Source: UBA4416 sp943362175 (lineage in GTDB: Bacteria > Bacteroidota > Bacteroidia > B-17B0 > Aurantibacillaceae). From it: a stretch of 64,000 bases of DNA. Shown piece after piece: positions 7,781 through 16,471 of the stretch; positions within the stretch are counted from its first letter, which is position 1, and each line of letters starts with the position of its first letter. The notes under the pieces are model-generated. The model was not told the DNA's origin, made no database searches, and saw nothing but the letters and a program-made list of their open reading frames with translations. The position numbers were made by a program, and so were the translations under genes. The stretch lies in contig CALRIU020000011.1 of assembly GCA_943362175.1 (NCBI GenBank), positions 1-64,000 on the forward strand, read 5' to 3'.

Positions 7781-9472
7781 ATGAAACATACCTTCTTCCT
7801 GGCAGCCTTATATTTACTGGCTTTCCGTACAAGCGCCGCCGACACCGAAAAGATCCTCCGGTCGAAACCCGAAAAAATAACCGTCTACCTACAGGGGGCA
7901 CAGGTGTTCCGCAACAGTGCGGTGAGCCTTCCGCAAGGTGAGAGCACCATCATTTTCGATGGCCTCGAAAAAAACATCGATCCGCAAAGCATCCAGGCGT
8001 CGGGCCTCGGCAATTGTGTGATCACTGAAACGCAATATTTACTGCACTACCCTGAGCTGCAAAAGCTGAAGGTGAACGGCAATGTAAAGTATGCCAAAAC
8101 CCTGAAGATGCTGGACGACTCGCTCATCCTGCTGGGCTACGACACAGAGAGCATCCACAACCAACGCGAAGTGCTGAATACCGAGAAAGGGGTCTTGCTG
8201 AATTACGGTCTTTACAAGGGTATTTCCAAAAAAGACTCCATCGCTTTCCTGAAAGACGGCCTGGCATTCCTCCGCGAAAAATTAAATAACATCAACAACG
8301 AATTACTTAGGCTTAAAAAAGAGGAGGCAAAGCTAACCGTAAGAATCAGCTCCATCGAAACCCGGAAAGCCCAGATTGAAGGGGAACAGGTCAACAAAGA
8401 CCTTACCTCCCAGCAGGCAAGCAAGCCGGATTACCGCATCATTGTCACCATCGTGGCGGATGCCCCCACCACCGCTACCATCGGTATTAATTATTTTCTG
8501 CCGGATGCCGGCTGGGCACCAACCTACGACCTGCGCACAGAAAGCATGGAAAAGCCGATCCAATTGACCTATAAGGCCACTGTATTCCAAAACACAGGCA
8601 ACGACTGGAAAGATGTGAGACTTACCCTGAGCACGGCCAATCCGAAACAAAACTTTGCCATGCCTGTGCTGAATCCTTATTTTGTAGATGTCTACAAGAA
8701 TCACCTCTCTAAAAAATCAGGGCGTTCGGAAAGAAGCAGCTCTTTCAATACCACCACAACCTTAAGCGCTCCCAGCTTTCAAGACGATGCCCAGTCCAAT
8801 CAGCAAAAGGATGTGGTAATCACCTCCGAAGAAGCGTATGATTATGTCGTGATGGATGAAAACCTGATCCAGGCCGAGTTCGAGATCAAACTTGCCTATT
8901 CGATCCCGAGTGATAATAAAAATCACGTTGTATCCATTCTCAACAAAGAGCTGAAAACAAATTACGTTCATAAAACCATTCCAAAACTCGACCTGAAAGC
9001 CTACCTCACCGCCCGGATCACGAACTACGAAGAGCTGAACTTACTTCCTGGAAAAGCGAATGTGTATTTCGGAGGTACCTTTGTCGGGAAAACTTTCCTG
9101 CAGACGGGCGGCACGGAGGACACGCTGGAGCTTTCCCTCGGACAGGATAAGAACGTGACCGTGATGAGAAACAAGATCAAAGATAAATCGAAAGAGAAAA
9201 TAGCCGATAACGATAAAATTTATGAAGTGGCCTACGAGATCATTGTCAAGAACGGCAACTCCAAAAGCATAGACATTGAAGTGCTCGACCAGGTTCCCCT
9301 GGCAAAAAGCCAGCAGGTGACCATTCAGAAAATGGAGCTGAACGGTGCCAGGCAGAATGATGTGACCGGTGAGATCAAATGGCGCCATACGATCAAGGCG
9401 CGCGATAACAAGAAGGACTCTTTCAGCTTTATGGTAAAAGCCCCGAAAAATATGCAGCTGGTTGTGAAGTAA
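7781..9472 (+). CDS. MuiA-family (DUF4140/DUF4139) secreted protein
   Basis: This belongs to the family named after the mucoidy inhibitor MuiA. Its molecular function is not known. A signal peptide (residues 1-20) is followed by a DUF4140-type N-terminal domain (about 28-120, KITVYLQGAQVFRNS). A long coiled-coil comes next (about 150-205, KLNNINNELLRLKKEEAKL). A DUF4139 beta-domain (about 215-563) contains the characteristic GWAPTYDLR and a C-terminal IKWRHTIKARDNKKDSFSF segment. At 563 aa it is full length. It stands alone and ends at a strong hairpin terminator. It is probably periplasmic or surface-associated. Confidence 0.9.
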   Translation: MKHTFFLAALYLLAFRTSAADTEKILRSKPEKITVYLQGAQVFRNSAVSLPQGESTIIFDGLEKNIDPQSIQASGLGNCVITETQYLLHYPELQKLKVNGNVKYAKTLKMLDDSLILLGYDTESIHNQREVLNTEKGVLLNYGLYKGISKKDSIAFLKDGLAFLREKLNNINNELLRLKKEEAKLTVRISSIETRKAQIEGEQVNKDLTSQQASKPDYRIIVTIVADAPTTATIGINYFLPDAGWAPTYDLRTESMEKPIQLTYKATVFQNTGNDWKDVRLTLSTANPKQNFAMPVLNPYFVDVYKNHLSKKSGRSERSSSFNTTTTLSAPSFQDDAQSNQQKDVVITSEEAYDYVVMDENLIQAEFEIKLAYSIPSDNKNHVVSILNKELKTNYVHKTIPKLDLKAYLTARITNYEELNLLPGKANVYFGGTFVGKTFLQTGGTEDTLELSLGQDKNVTVMRNKIKDKSKEKIADNDKIYEVAYEIIVKNGNSKSIDIEVLDQVPLAKSQQVTIQKMELNGARQNDVTGEIKWRHTIKARDNKKDSFSFMVKAPKNMQLVVK

Positions 9473-9495
9473 TCTCACCGGCGTACTTACCAGGG

Positions 9496-9530
9496 CACCC
9501 GGCTACAGATCGCTGTGGCCGGGTGTTTTT
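9496..9530 (+). terminator. Rho-independent terminator after the MuiA-family gene
   Basis: CACCCGGC at 9496-9503 pairs with GCCGGGTG at 9518-9525 and is followed by a run of five T. It lies between two convergent genes and overlaps the end of the minus-strand gene. Confidence 0.8.
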
Positions 9531-10188
9531 AGTTCAGCAGGTGGTTCTGGAATTGTTTCGGAAATGTTGTCTTGGTGGCAAAGATCAAGGCCATGATAAT
9601 CATCAGCATGATAAAGATCAACACCCAGTCCAACTGGTTGAGGAAGAACGAAAAGGAAACGATCTTCTGGGAATCGGCATTAATGTGCTTCCCACGCTGC
9701 ATCTGAATTCCGGATAACTGCTCAAGCTGCTGCAAAGAAAGGTCGAGCGAGGCCTGGTACGATTGCAGGATCGCATGTCTGGCCGGCGCCTGATCGGCAC
9801 CGGAATAACGCTGCTGCAGGGCAATCATTTTAAAAATGTTCGCGCGGAATTCCTCATACCTGGTTTTTTCTTCCGGTGTAAATTTTGTTTTTTCATAATC
9901 GCGGAGAAGGCCCAGGATACTTAAGCTATGAGCACCCGGCAGGGTGACGGCATCGGGCTCCCGGCTCCTGTTTTCGAGTAAAGCCCACTTTCGCTCATGG
10001 ATCTTAGACGAGAGCTTATAGATATAATCCTGGGCCATGAGCCTGTCGGCATATACTTCGGAAATGGAATTTCCCATTTCGGCAATATTGCGGTTGTAGG
10101 CATTGCTATTTGCAAGCTCCAGTGCTCCCAGCGCGAGTAAGAGAAAAATGATCTTCCCTTTTTGTTTGATGGCATACAGGATATTCAT
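9529..10188 (-). CDS. 4HB_MCP-like membrane sensor protein without an output domain
   Basis: This 219-aa protein has an N-terminal membrane helix (about residues 12-28), a long helical extracytoplasmic region (about 30-180) and a second membrane helix (about 188-207). Only a short cytoplasmic tail follows. The start MNILYAIKQKGKIIFLLLAL and the helical pattern resemble four-helix-bundle ligand-binding modules of methyl-accepting proteins. No HAMP, kinase or methyl-accepting domain is present. It may sense a ligand and signal through a partner. It follows the Rnk/GreA-C-like gene by 11 nt and is probably cotranscribed with it. The family call is from pattern only. Confidence 0.7.
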   Translation of the reverse strand: MNILYAIKQKGKIIFLLLALGALELANSNAYNRNIAEMGNSISEVYADRLMAQDYIYKLSSKIHERKWALLENRSREPDAVTLPGAHSLSILGLLRDYEKTKFTPEEKTRYEEFRANIFKMIALQQRYSGADQAPARHAILQSYQASLDLSLQQLEQLSGIQMQRGKHINADSQKIVSFSFFLNQLDWVLIFIMLMIIMALIFATKTTFPKQFQNHLLN

Positions 10189-10199
10189 GATATATGGTT

Positions 10200-10568
10200 T
10201 TAGGCGGATTCATTACGGACTTCTATGATCTTTAGTGTTTTGGTTCCCGTAGGCATATTCCACTGAAAGGAATACGATTGCCTGAAACCGATCAGGGCAA
10301 CGCTAATCGGCGCAAATACGGATACTTTCCGCTTCGCCAGATCTTCCTCTTCCGGCAACACGATCTGCAGGCGTATCGGTCTGTTCAAGCCCACATCCTC
10401 AAATTCGACGATCGAATTTAAACTCACCACGTCGCCTTGCAAGGCCTCGTCCTTCACAACCTCTGCTTTGGACAATTCTTCACCCAACTGCTTCACCTGG
10501 GGCGTTTTTAAACTTGAAATAAGATGGCGTAAAGTACGGTATACTGATTCTGAAATAATTGGTTTCAT
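10200..10568 (-). CDS. Rnk/GreA C-terminal-domain-like protein
   Basis: This 122-aa protein resembles the Rnk group, in which a GreA/GreB C-terminal FKBP-like domain contacts RNA polymerase near the secondary channel. The N-terminal 50 residues are helical (ISESVYRTLRHLISSL). The C-terminal half carries the beta-rich domain, with VVSLNSIVEFEDVG, LPEEEDLAKRKVSVFAPISVALIG and the late WNMPTGTKTLKIIEV segment. The Gre coiled-coil tip acidic residues are not evident, so RNA-cleavage stimulation is not expected. It is the first gene of a two-gene minus-strand unit with the 4HB sensor-like gene. Confidence 0.8.
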   Translation of the reverse strand: MKPIISESVYRTLRHLISSLKTPQVKQLGEELSKAEVVKDEALQGDVVSLNSIVEFEDVGLNRPIRLQIVLPEEEDLAKRKVSVFAPISVALIGFRQSYSFQWNMPTGTKTLKIIEVRNESA

Positions 10569-10979
10569 GTGTTGACATTATTGCTGATGAATGGTTGATG
10601 AATGCCGGGGCTCTTGTTGCTTTTCAGAAACGATCCCGGTTTGTTAACATAAACATGAGTTCAAACGCCATCTGCAGGCCTGCTATCGGCCTGAGCAAAA
10701 CAAGATAGCTACTGCCTGTCGCTGTTTTACAGTGTTCAAAAAGAAAGCGTTGAATAGAAAAGAGAGCCTGTCTCCTGATCCCCGCACAAAAAAAGCGTTG
10801 CGGGGCTTAATTAATAAAGACCTTATTATTTGAAGAAAAAATGAGTTTCTTAACTCCTACACCTCTGAAATGAGACATCGATTTTAATATGTTATTTAAA
10901 TTACTCATTTTTGTCGCCATAAAAGTAAGAAAAAAAACAAGGGGTCTTTGTTAAGATTTGTTGTAAATCAAAAATACCA
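10569..10979. other. Divergent intergenic region before hemD
   Basis: These 411 nt separate the Rnk-like gene (minus) from hemD (plus). A hairpin CCCCGC (10780-10785) with GCGGGG (10800-10805) is the only clear structure. Its loop is long and no T-run follows, so it is not a standard terminator. The 3' half is AT-rich and probably holds the hemD promoter, but no clean TAnnTTTG box is seen. I see no gene here. Confidence 0.5.
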
Positions 10980-11681
10980 ATGGATAGAAGCGGGATAAGT
11001 GCTGAAGGAATCAGGAACAAAACACTATTTATTTCGAAAAAGCTAAGCGACAACAGTGTTTTCAGGGAGCTTGAAACATATGATGTGAGCATTACCGACG
11101 AGCCGCTCATCAAGTTCACTCAAATCCCCTTTTCCTATACACCGCAAAGCAAATGGATCTTTTTTTCAAGCAAAAATGCCATAGACTTTTTTTTCGTACA
11201 ACGCCCGGAGATCGCGGACGGCACCTTATACGGTGTGATTGGCAAACGCTCTGCCGCTCATCTCGCTACATTTGGAAAAACCGCTGATTTTATTGGAGAA
11301 GGTGTGGACGTGGTGCAAATAGCCAAACATTTCAGGGAAGTGCTGAAAGACGACAGCGTCTTGTTTCCGCAGGCGATGGATTCGATGCGCAGCATTCAGA
11401 AATACATTGCCTTTTCGAATACACTCTTTAATCTGTATACCTACAAGACTGCGATCAGGAACGATTTCGAAATTCCCTACACCAACATTGTTATTTTCAC
11501 AAGTCCTTCCAACGTGGATGCCTATCTTGCCAAATACAAAGTCGATGAGCGGCAGCGCGTCATTGCTATGGGCAGCGCTACCAGATTCCGCTTATCCGAA
11601 TACGGCATTAAGAACGTCTCGACTCCCGATGCTTTCGGCGAGGAAGGCTTGATCCAACTTCTGCTGGACAAGAAGAGTTAG
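10980..11681 (+). CDS. hemD: Uroporphyrinogen-III synthase
   Basis: It is predicted to cyclise hydroxymethylbilane to uroporphyrinogen III with inversion of ring D, in haem biosynthesis. At 233 aa it is of normal length with the two-domain HemD pattern. An early ISKKLSDNSVFRELE segment is followed by WIFFSSKNAIDFFF (about residues 59-72), VIGKRSAAHLATFG, IVIFTSPSNVDAYL (about 168-181) and VIAMGSATRFRLSEYGIKN near the end. HemD sequences diverge strongly, but the paired FFSSKNA and FTSPSNV motifs are characteristic. It stands alone, away from other haem genes. Confidence 0.9.
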   Translation: MDRSGISAEGIRNKTLFISKKLSDNSVFRELETYDVSITDEPLIKFTQIPFSYTPQSKWIFFSSKNAIDFFFVQRPEIADGTLYGVIGKRSAAHLATFGKTADFIGEGVDVVQIAKHFREVLKDDSVLFPQAMDSMRSIQKYIAFSNTLFNLYTYKTAIRNDFEIPYTNIVIFTSPSNVDAYLAKYKVDERQRVIAMGSATRFRLSEYGIKNVSTPDAFGEEGLIQLLLDKKS

Positions 11682-11764
11682 CATAACACAATGCACAAAA
11701 ATTGTAAAATGCAGACGAATTCGTCACCGCATATAGAAATATATCCTATTTTTGCGGCGCTACG

Positions 11765-12118
11765 ATGCAACAAACGCTATCATATAAAATCAGGAAAGCC
11801 GCCGGGATCCTTATCCTCACGGCTGTTTTCCTGTCTGTCCTTGCATCCCTGAGCTTACCCTCCATCCTTGAGTTCAAGGATACAGACCAGGAACAGGTAT
11901 CCTTAAATCTTCCCGAAAAAGACATGAAGGAGTCTTACGAGATTCCGGATCCTGAAAACGAAGCATTGGAAGAAATAGACTTTTACCAGGAGCATTTGCT
12001 TCCGGCAGTTATGCCGCACCGCCATGGTTCCGGCCGCCTGTTCACATTCCTCACCACGCATTTGTCCACCGCGGACTCCGACATTCAGCTCCCTCCTCCC
12101 GAGTACATCGCTGCTTAG
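11765..12118 (+). CDS. Small membrane-anchored protein of unknown function heading the efflux operon
   Basis: I do not recognise this 117-aa product. It has one N-terminal hydrophobic segment (about residues 12-32) that could be a signal anchor. An acidic middle follows (LNLPEKDMKESYEIPDPENE), then a short His/Arg patch (PHRHGSGRLFTF) and a Pro-rich tail. A TATTTTTG -7 box at 11747-11754 suggests that transcription starts just upstream. The RND adaptor gene begins 44 nt after its stop, so it probably shares that transcript. It could be an accessory or sensor protein of the pump, but that is inference from position only. Confidence 0.6.
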   Translation: MQQTLSYKIRKAAGILILTAVFLSVLASLSLPSILEFKDTDQEQVSLNLPEKDMKESYEIPDPENEALEEIDFYQEHLLPAVMPHRHGSGRLFTFLTTHLSTADSDIQLPPPEYIAA

Positions 12119-12162
12119 CTCCTTACCTGATCTCCGGGTAAGCAAATGTTCATTGACAGGCT

Positions 12163-13311
12163 TTGCCTGAAACCCTTAATTTTTTTATTCCCTTGAAACT
12201 ACCAGGCTTAACAGCGGCCTGCCTCATCGTATTGAGCAGCTGCAACCTTTCAGAACCTACTGAAAAACAACCCGAATCATTTCCTGTCACTTCCGTTGTG
12301 AGAGTAGATACCTTCACCTATACGGATTACGTCGCAGAGATCCACGCGCTTCAGAATGTGGAAATAAGAGCGCGGGTGACAGGCTACCTCGAAAAATTCC
12401 ATGTGGATGAAGGCGTGTACGTCACCCAGAACCAGTTGCTGTTCAGCATCAACAATAAAGAATATGTGGAAGAGCTGGCCAAAACAAAAGCGCTATACAA
12501 AAGCGCTGTAGCCGATGTGAACGGCGCCGAGCTGGAGCTGAAAAATGTATTGCAGCTTGTTGACAAAAAGATCGTGTCTTCTACCGAAGTAGAGCTGGCC
12601 AAAAACAAACTGGAAGCGAAAAAGGCGCAGATGGAAGAAGCCCAGGCTCACCAGACGCACGCCCAGCTCAAGCTTTCCAACACGGAGATCCGGGCCCCTT
12701 TCAACGGGATCATCAACCGCATTCCGCATAAGATCGGGAGCCTGATCGAAGAAGGGACCCTGCTGACATCCATATCGGAGAACGATGAGGTATTTGCCTA
12801 TTTCGATGTCTCGGAAAAGGAATACCTGAACTATGCGCGTACTATCCGTAAGGATAGCATCAACTCCAAAGTGGCAACGCTCATTCTCGCCGATGGCATG
12901 GAGCATCCGCATAAGGGAGTCATAGAAACCATTGAAGGCGTGATCGATGCACGCACCGGAAATATTGCATTCCGCGCGCGTTTTAAAAATCCGGGCAAGA
13001 TCATCAAGCACGGCGCCAGTGGAAAAATACGCCTACGGAAACCCTACGATGATGTGATGATCGTGCCTCAGAAATCTACCTTCGAGATCCAGGATAAGCT
13101 CTATGTGTATGTCGTAGACAAAAATAACAAGATCAGCGTTCGCAACATCGAAGCCAAAACAAGGCTGCCACACCTGTACCTGGTAAGCAACGGCCTTCAC
13201 GAAGGAGAACGGATCATTTACGAAGGAATCCAGAATGTGAAACCGGAGATGATCATCAAGCCGGAATTAATGACCATGCGACAAATTATTAAAAAGCTCG
13301 CCTCAAAATAA
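12163..13311 (+). CDS. RND efflux periplasmic adaptor (membrane fusion protein)
   Basis: This lipid-anchored periplasmic adaptor links the RND pump to the outer-membrane factor. The lipobox is IVLSSC (cysteine at about residue 27 of the longest reading). A barrel-sandwich half-motif ALQNVEIRARVTGYLEKFHV follows, then a helical hairpin (about 100-170) and the second half-motif NTEIRAPFNGIINRIPHKIG. A beta-barrel and membrane-proximal domain come last. No ATG suits the start. The frame can open at TTG 12163, or more plausibly at TTG 12193, which gives the compact lipoprotein signal MKLPGLTAACLIVLSSC. The pump gene follows 10 nt later. Confidence 0.92.
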   Translation: MPETLNFFIPLKLPGLTAACLIVLSSCNLSEPTEKQPESFPVTSVVRVDTFTYTDYVAEIHALQNVEIRARVTGYLEKFHVDEGVYVTQNQLLFSINNKEYVEELAKTKALYKSAVADVNGAELELKNVLQLVDKKIVSSTEVELAKNKLEAKKAQMEEAQAHQTHAQLKLSNTEIRAPFNGIINRIPHKIGSLIEEGTLLTSISENDEVFAYFDVSEKEYLNYARTIRKDSINSKVATLILADGMEHPHKGVIETIEGVIDARTGNIAFRARFKNPGKIIKHGASGKIRLRKPYDDVMIVPQKSTFEIQDKLYVYVVDKNNKISVRNIEAKTRLPHLYLVSNGLHEGERIIYEGIQNVKPEMIIKPELMTMRQIIKKLASK

Positions 13312-13321
13312 CAACCCGATC

Positions 13322-16300
13322 ATGTTTAAAAAATTCATTCAGCGACCGGTATTATCCCTGGTCATTTCCCTCTTTATAACACTGATAGGAGCGCTTGCCC
13401 TCAGCGGGCTCCCGGTAACCCAATACCCGGACATTGCACCGCCTGCCGTATCCGTTACTACCAAATACACGGGTGCCAATGCCGAAGTATGTGCGAAAGC
13501 CGTGGTCACGCCCCTGGAAAGAGCCATCAACGGTGTACCCGGCATGGCTTATATGTCGTCGGTTTCAGGCAATGACGGTACCAGCATCATCCAGGTGTAT
13601 TTTAAAGTAGGCACCGATCCCGACCAGGCGGCCGTCAATGTTCAGAACCGCGTAGCCACGGTGCTCGACGAGCTTCCGGAGGAAGTGATCAAAGCAGGTG
13701 TATCTACGGAAAAAGAAGTGAACAGTATGCTCCTGTACCTGAACCTTATCAGCAGCGATACGACGCTCGATGAAAAGTTCATTTACAATTTTGCGGACAT
13801 CAATGTGCTCGCAGAGCTCAAGCGGATAGACGGTGTAGGCTTTGCCGATATTATGGGACAGCGCGAATATGCGATGCGCGTATGGCTGAAGCCTGCCAAG
13901 CTGGACGCTTACGCGATCTCTGCGGAAGATGTGATCACGGCGCTTCGGGCGCAGAACATCGAAGCGGCTCCGGGAAAGATCGGGGAAAGCTCCGGCAGAA
14001 AATCGCAATCACTGCAATATGTCTTACGCTACACAGGTAAGCTCACCCAAAAGGAGCAGTACGAAAGTGTTGTGGTGAAGGTAACCCCGGGCGGCGAGAT
14101 GCTCCGATTAAAAGATGTGGCAGATATTGAGTTCGGCTCACTGGATTACGATGTGCTCTCCAAAGAGAACGGCCAGCCTTCTGCGGCCATCGTGCTAAAG
14201 CAACGCCCGGGATCCAACGCCAGCGAGGTAATCGCCAACATTAAGGAACGACTGGCTTTCTTAAAAGAAACAACCTTTCCCCCGGGCATGGATTATACGA
14301 TCAGCTATGACGTGTCGCGTTTCCTCGATGCCTCTATCCACGAAGTGATCAAAACCCTGCTGGAAGCCTTTCTGTTGGTGGCACTCGTGGTATTTATCTT
14401 TTTACAGGACTGGCGCTCTACCTTAATTCCTGTGCTGGCGGTACCGGTATCCCTGATCGGAACTTTTGCCTTTATGCAGCTCTTCGGCTTCTCCATTAAC
14501 CTGCTCACGCTGTTTGCCCTGGTACTGGCCATAGGCATTGTGGTGGATAACGCCATTGTCGTCGTCGAGGCCGTGCATGCCAAGATGGAGGAAAGCAACA
14601 GCGATGCGAAAACAGCCAGCATGCAGGCGATGGGCGAAATGGGCGGTGCCATCATTGCCATTACCCTGGTGATGTCGGCGGTATTTATTCCCGTAGCATT
14701 CCTCTCGGGGCCTGTAGGTGTGTTCTACCGGCAGTTCTCTATCACGATGGCCATCTCCATCATTATTTCGGGTGTCAATGCCCTGACGCTAACTCCGGCG
14801 CTTTGCGCCATCATGCTGAAGAATCCGCATCACCATCCTAAGCCGAAGAATCTGCTCACGCGTTTCTTCGATGGCTTCAACCGCTATTACAATTCCATTT
14901 CGGAAAAGTACAGAAAGCTGCTGGCACTGATTATCAACAGAAGGGTGGTGACCATCGGTATCCTTGTCGTGTTCGGCCTCGGAACCTGGGGCGTAGGAAA
15001 GTTCCTGCCTACGGGCTTTATTCCCACGGAAGACCAGGGAACCATTTATGTGAACGTCACCACACCGGCAGGAGCGACCCTCGAACGGACGGAAGAAGTG
15101 ATGAACGAGATCGATGTTGCGGCAGCTTCTATCCCCGAGATCGAGTCTACCTCCACCCTCGCCGGATTCAGTATGATGACCGATGGCTCGGGCGCTTCCT
15201 TCGGCATGACTACCATCAGCTTAAAGGCCTGGAAAGACCGCAAGCTGACCGCGGATGACATCATCACCCTGCTTCAGGAAAAAACCAGGCACATCAAGGA
15301 TGCGGAAATCCAATTCTTTCCTCCACCGGCTGTTCCCGGCTTCGGTAATGCCAGCGGCTTCGAATTAAGAATGCTCGACAAGACCGGCTCCGGAAATTTG
15401 CAGCAAACCTACGAGGTGAGCCAGAAGTTCATAGAGAAGGCCAAGCAACGCAAAGAGATCAAAACGATTTTCTCAAGCTTTAACCCAACCTTCCCTCAAT
15501 ACCTGATTCATATAGACCAGGACGTTGCTGCTAAGAAAGGAATCACCGTGGATGCTGCGATGAGTAATCTCCAGACCCTGATGGGCAGCTACTATGCCAC
15601 TAACTTTATCCGCTTCGGGCAGATGTACAAAGTGATGCTGCAATCGGATCCTAAATACAGGGCACAACCGGAAGACGTGTTGAACCTGAGGGTGAAAAAC
15701 AACCAGGGAGAAATGGTCCCTTATTCGCTCTTCAGCAGGATCGAGCGCATCTACGGTCCGGAGCAGCTTACCCGCTACAACATGTACATTTCCGCGATGA
15801 TGAATGGGGAAGCCGCCGATGGCTACAGCAGCGGCGATGCAATTGCGGCCATCGAAGAAGTTGCCAGAGAAACCCTGCCCAAAGGCTATGCCTACGAATG
15901 GTCGGGCATGACGCGGGAGGAAATCGCCTCAGGCAACCAGGTCATTTCTATTTTTGCGATCTGCTTACTGTTTGTCTACCTGCTTCTTTCGGCGCAATAC
16001 GAAAGCTTCCTGTTACCACTGCCGGTTCTGTTATCCTTACCTGTCGGTATTTTCGGTTCTGTATTTTTATTATGGATCACCGGACTGGAAAATAATATTT
16101 ATGCGCAGGTAGCCATGGTGATGCTGATAGGCCTGCTTGGAAAAAATGCCATCCTCATTGTAGAATATGCGGTCTTAAAACAGAAGCAGGGCCTGAGTCC
16201 GCTCCAGGCTGCCATTGAAGGCGCGACAGCCCGCTTACGCCCTATCCTCATGACTTCCTTTGCCTTTATCGCCGGATTAATCCCGCTGATGCTTGCTTCA

Positions 16301-16471
16301 GGCGCAGGAGCCATCGGCAACCGTACCATAGGAACAGCAGCTGCCGGCGGCATGCTGTTCGGCACGCTGTTCGGTGTGGTGGTCGTGCCCGGCCTCTATG
16401 TGTTGTTTGCCGCCGGAAAAACAAAACCTAAAAAACTAAAAGAAAAAGAAACTGATCATGTTAGCATCTAA
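13322..16471 (+). CDS. RND multidrug efflux pump, HAE1/AcrB family
   Basis: This is the inner-membrane proton-driven pump of a tripartite efflux system, with 1049 aa as expected for AcrB-type proteins. The N-terminus FKKFIQRPVLSLVISLFI and the twelve-helix layout with two large periplasmic loops fit. The transmembrane relay segment is LAIGIVVDNAIVVVEAV (about residues 402-418). It keeps the first relay aspartate but has Asn where AcrB has Asp408. The relay lysine is kept in LLGKNAILIVEYA. The gene overlaps the next one by 14 nt, which supports coupled translation. Substrates cannot be told from sequence. Confidence 0.95.
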   Translation: MFKKFIQRPVLSLVISLFITLIGALALSGLPVTQYPDIAPPAVSVTTKYTGANAEVCAKAVVTPLERAINGVPGMAYMSSVSGNDGTSIIQVYFKVGTDPDQAAVNVQNRVATVLDELPEEVIKAGVSTEKEVNSMLLYLNLISSDTTLDEKFIYNFADINVLAELKRIDGVGFADIMGQREYAMRVWLKPAKLDAYAISAEDVITALRAQNIEAAPGKIGESSGRKSQSLQYVLRYTGKLTQKEQYESVVVKVTPGGEMLRLKDVADIEFGSLDYDVLSKENGQPSAAIVLKQRPGSNASEVIANIKERLAFLKETTFPPGMDYTISYDVSRFLDASIHEVIKTLLEAFLLVALVVFIFLQDWRSTLIPVLAVPVSLIGTFAFMQLFGFSINLLTLFALVLAIGIVVDNAIVVVEAVHAKMEESNSDAKTASMQAMGEMGGAIIAITLVMSAVFIPVAFLSGPVGVFYRQFSITMAISIIISGVNALTLTPALCAIMLKNPHHHPKPKNLLTRFFDGFNRYYNSISEKYRKLLALIINRRVVTIGILVVFGLGTWGVGKFLPTGFIPTEDQGTIYVNVTTPAGATLERTEEVMNEIDVAAASIPEIESTSTLAGFSMMTDGSGASFGMTTISLKAWKDRKLTADDIITLLQEKTRHIKDAEIQFFPPPAVPGFGNASGFELRMLDKTGSGNLQQTYEVSQKFIEKAKQRKEIKTIFSSFNPTFPQYLIHIDQDVAAKKGITVDAAMSNLQTLMGSYYATNFIRFGQMYKVMLQSDPKYRAQPEDVLNLRVKNNQGEMVPYSLFSRIERIYGPEQLTRYNMYISAMMNGEAADGYSSGDAIAAIEEVARETLPKGYAYEWSGMTREEIASGNQVISIFAICLLFVYLLLSAQYESFLLPLPVLLSLPVGIFGSVFLLWITGLENNIYAQVAMVMLIGLLGKNAILIVEYAVLKQKQGLSPLQAAIEGATARLRPILMTSFAFIAGLIPLMLASGAGAIGNRTIGTAAAGGMLFGTLFGVVVVPGLYVLFAAGKTKPKKLKEKETDHVSI

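Noticed and set aside
10780..10805. Hairpin CCCCGC/GCGGGG as a terminator
   Set aside because: The loop is long (14 nt) and no T run follows on either strand, and no gene ends nearby.
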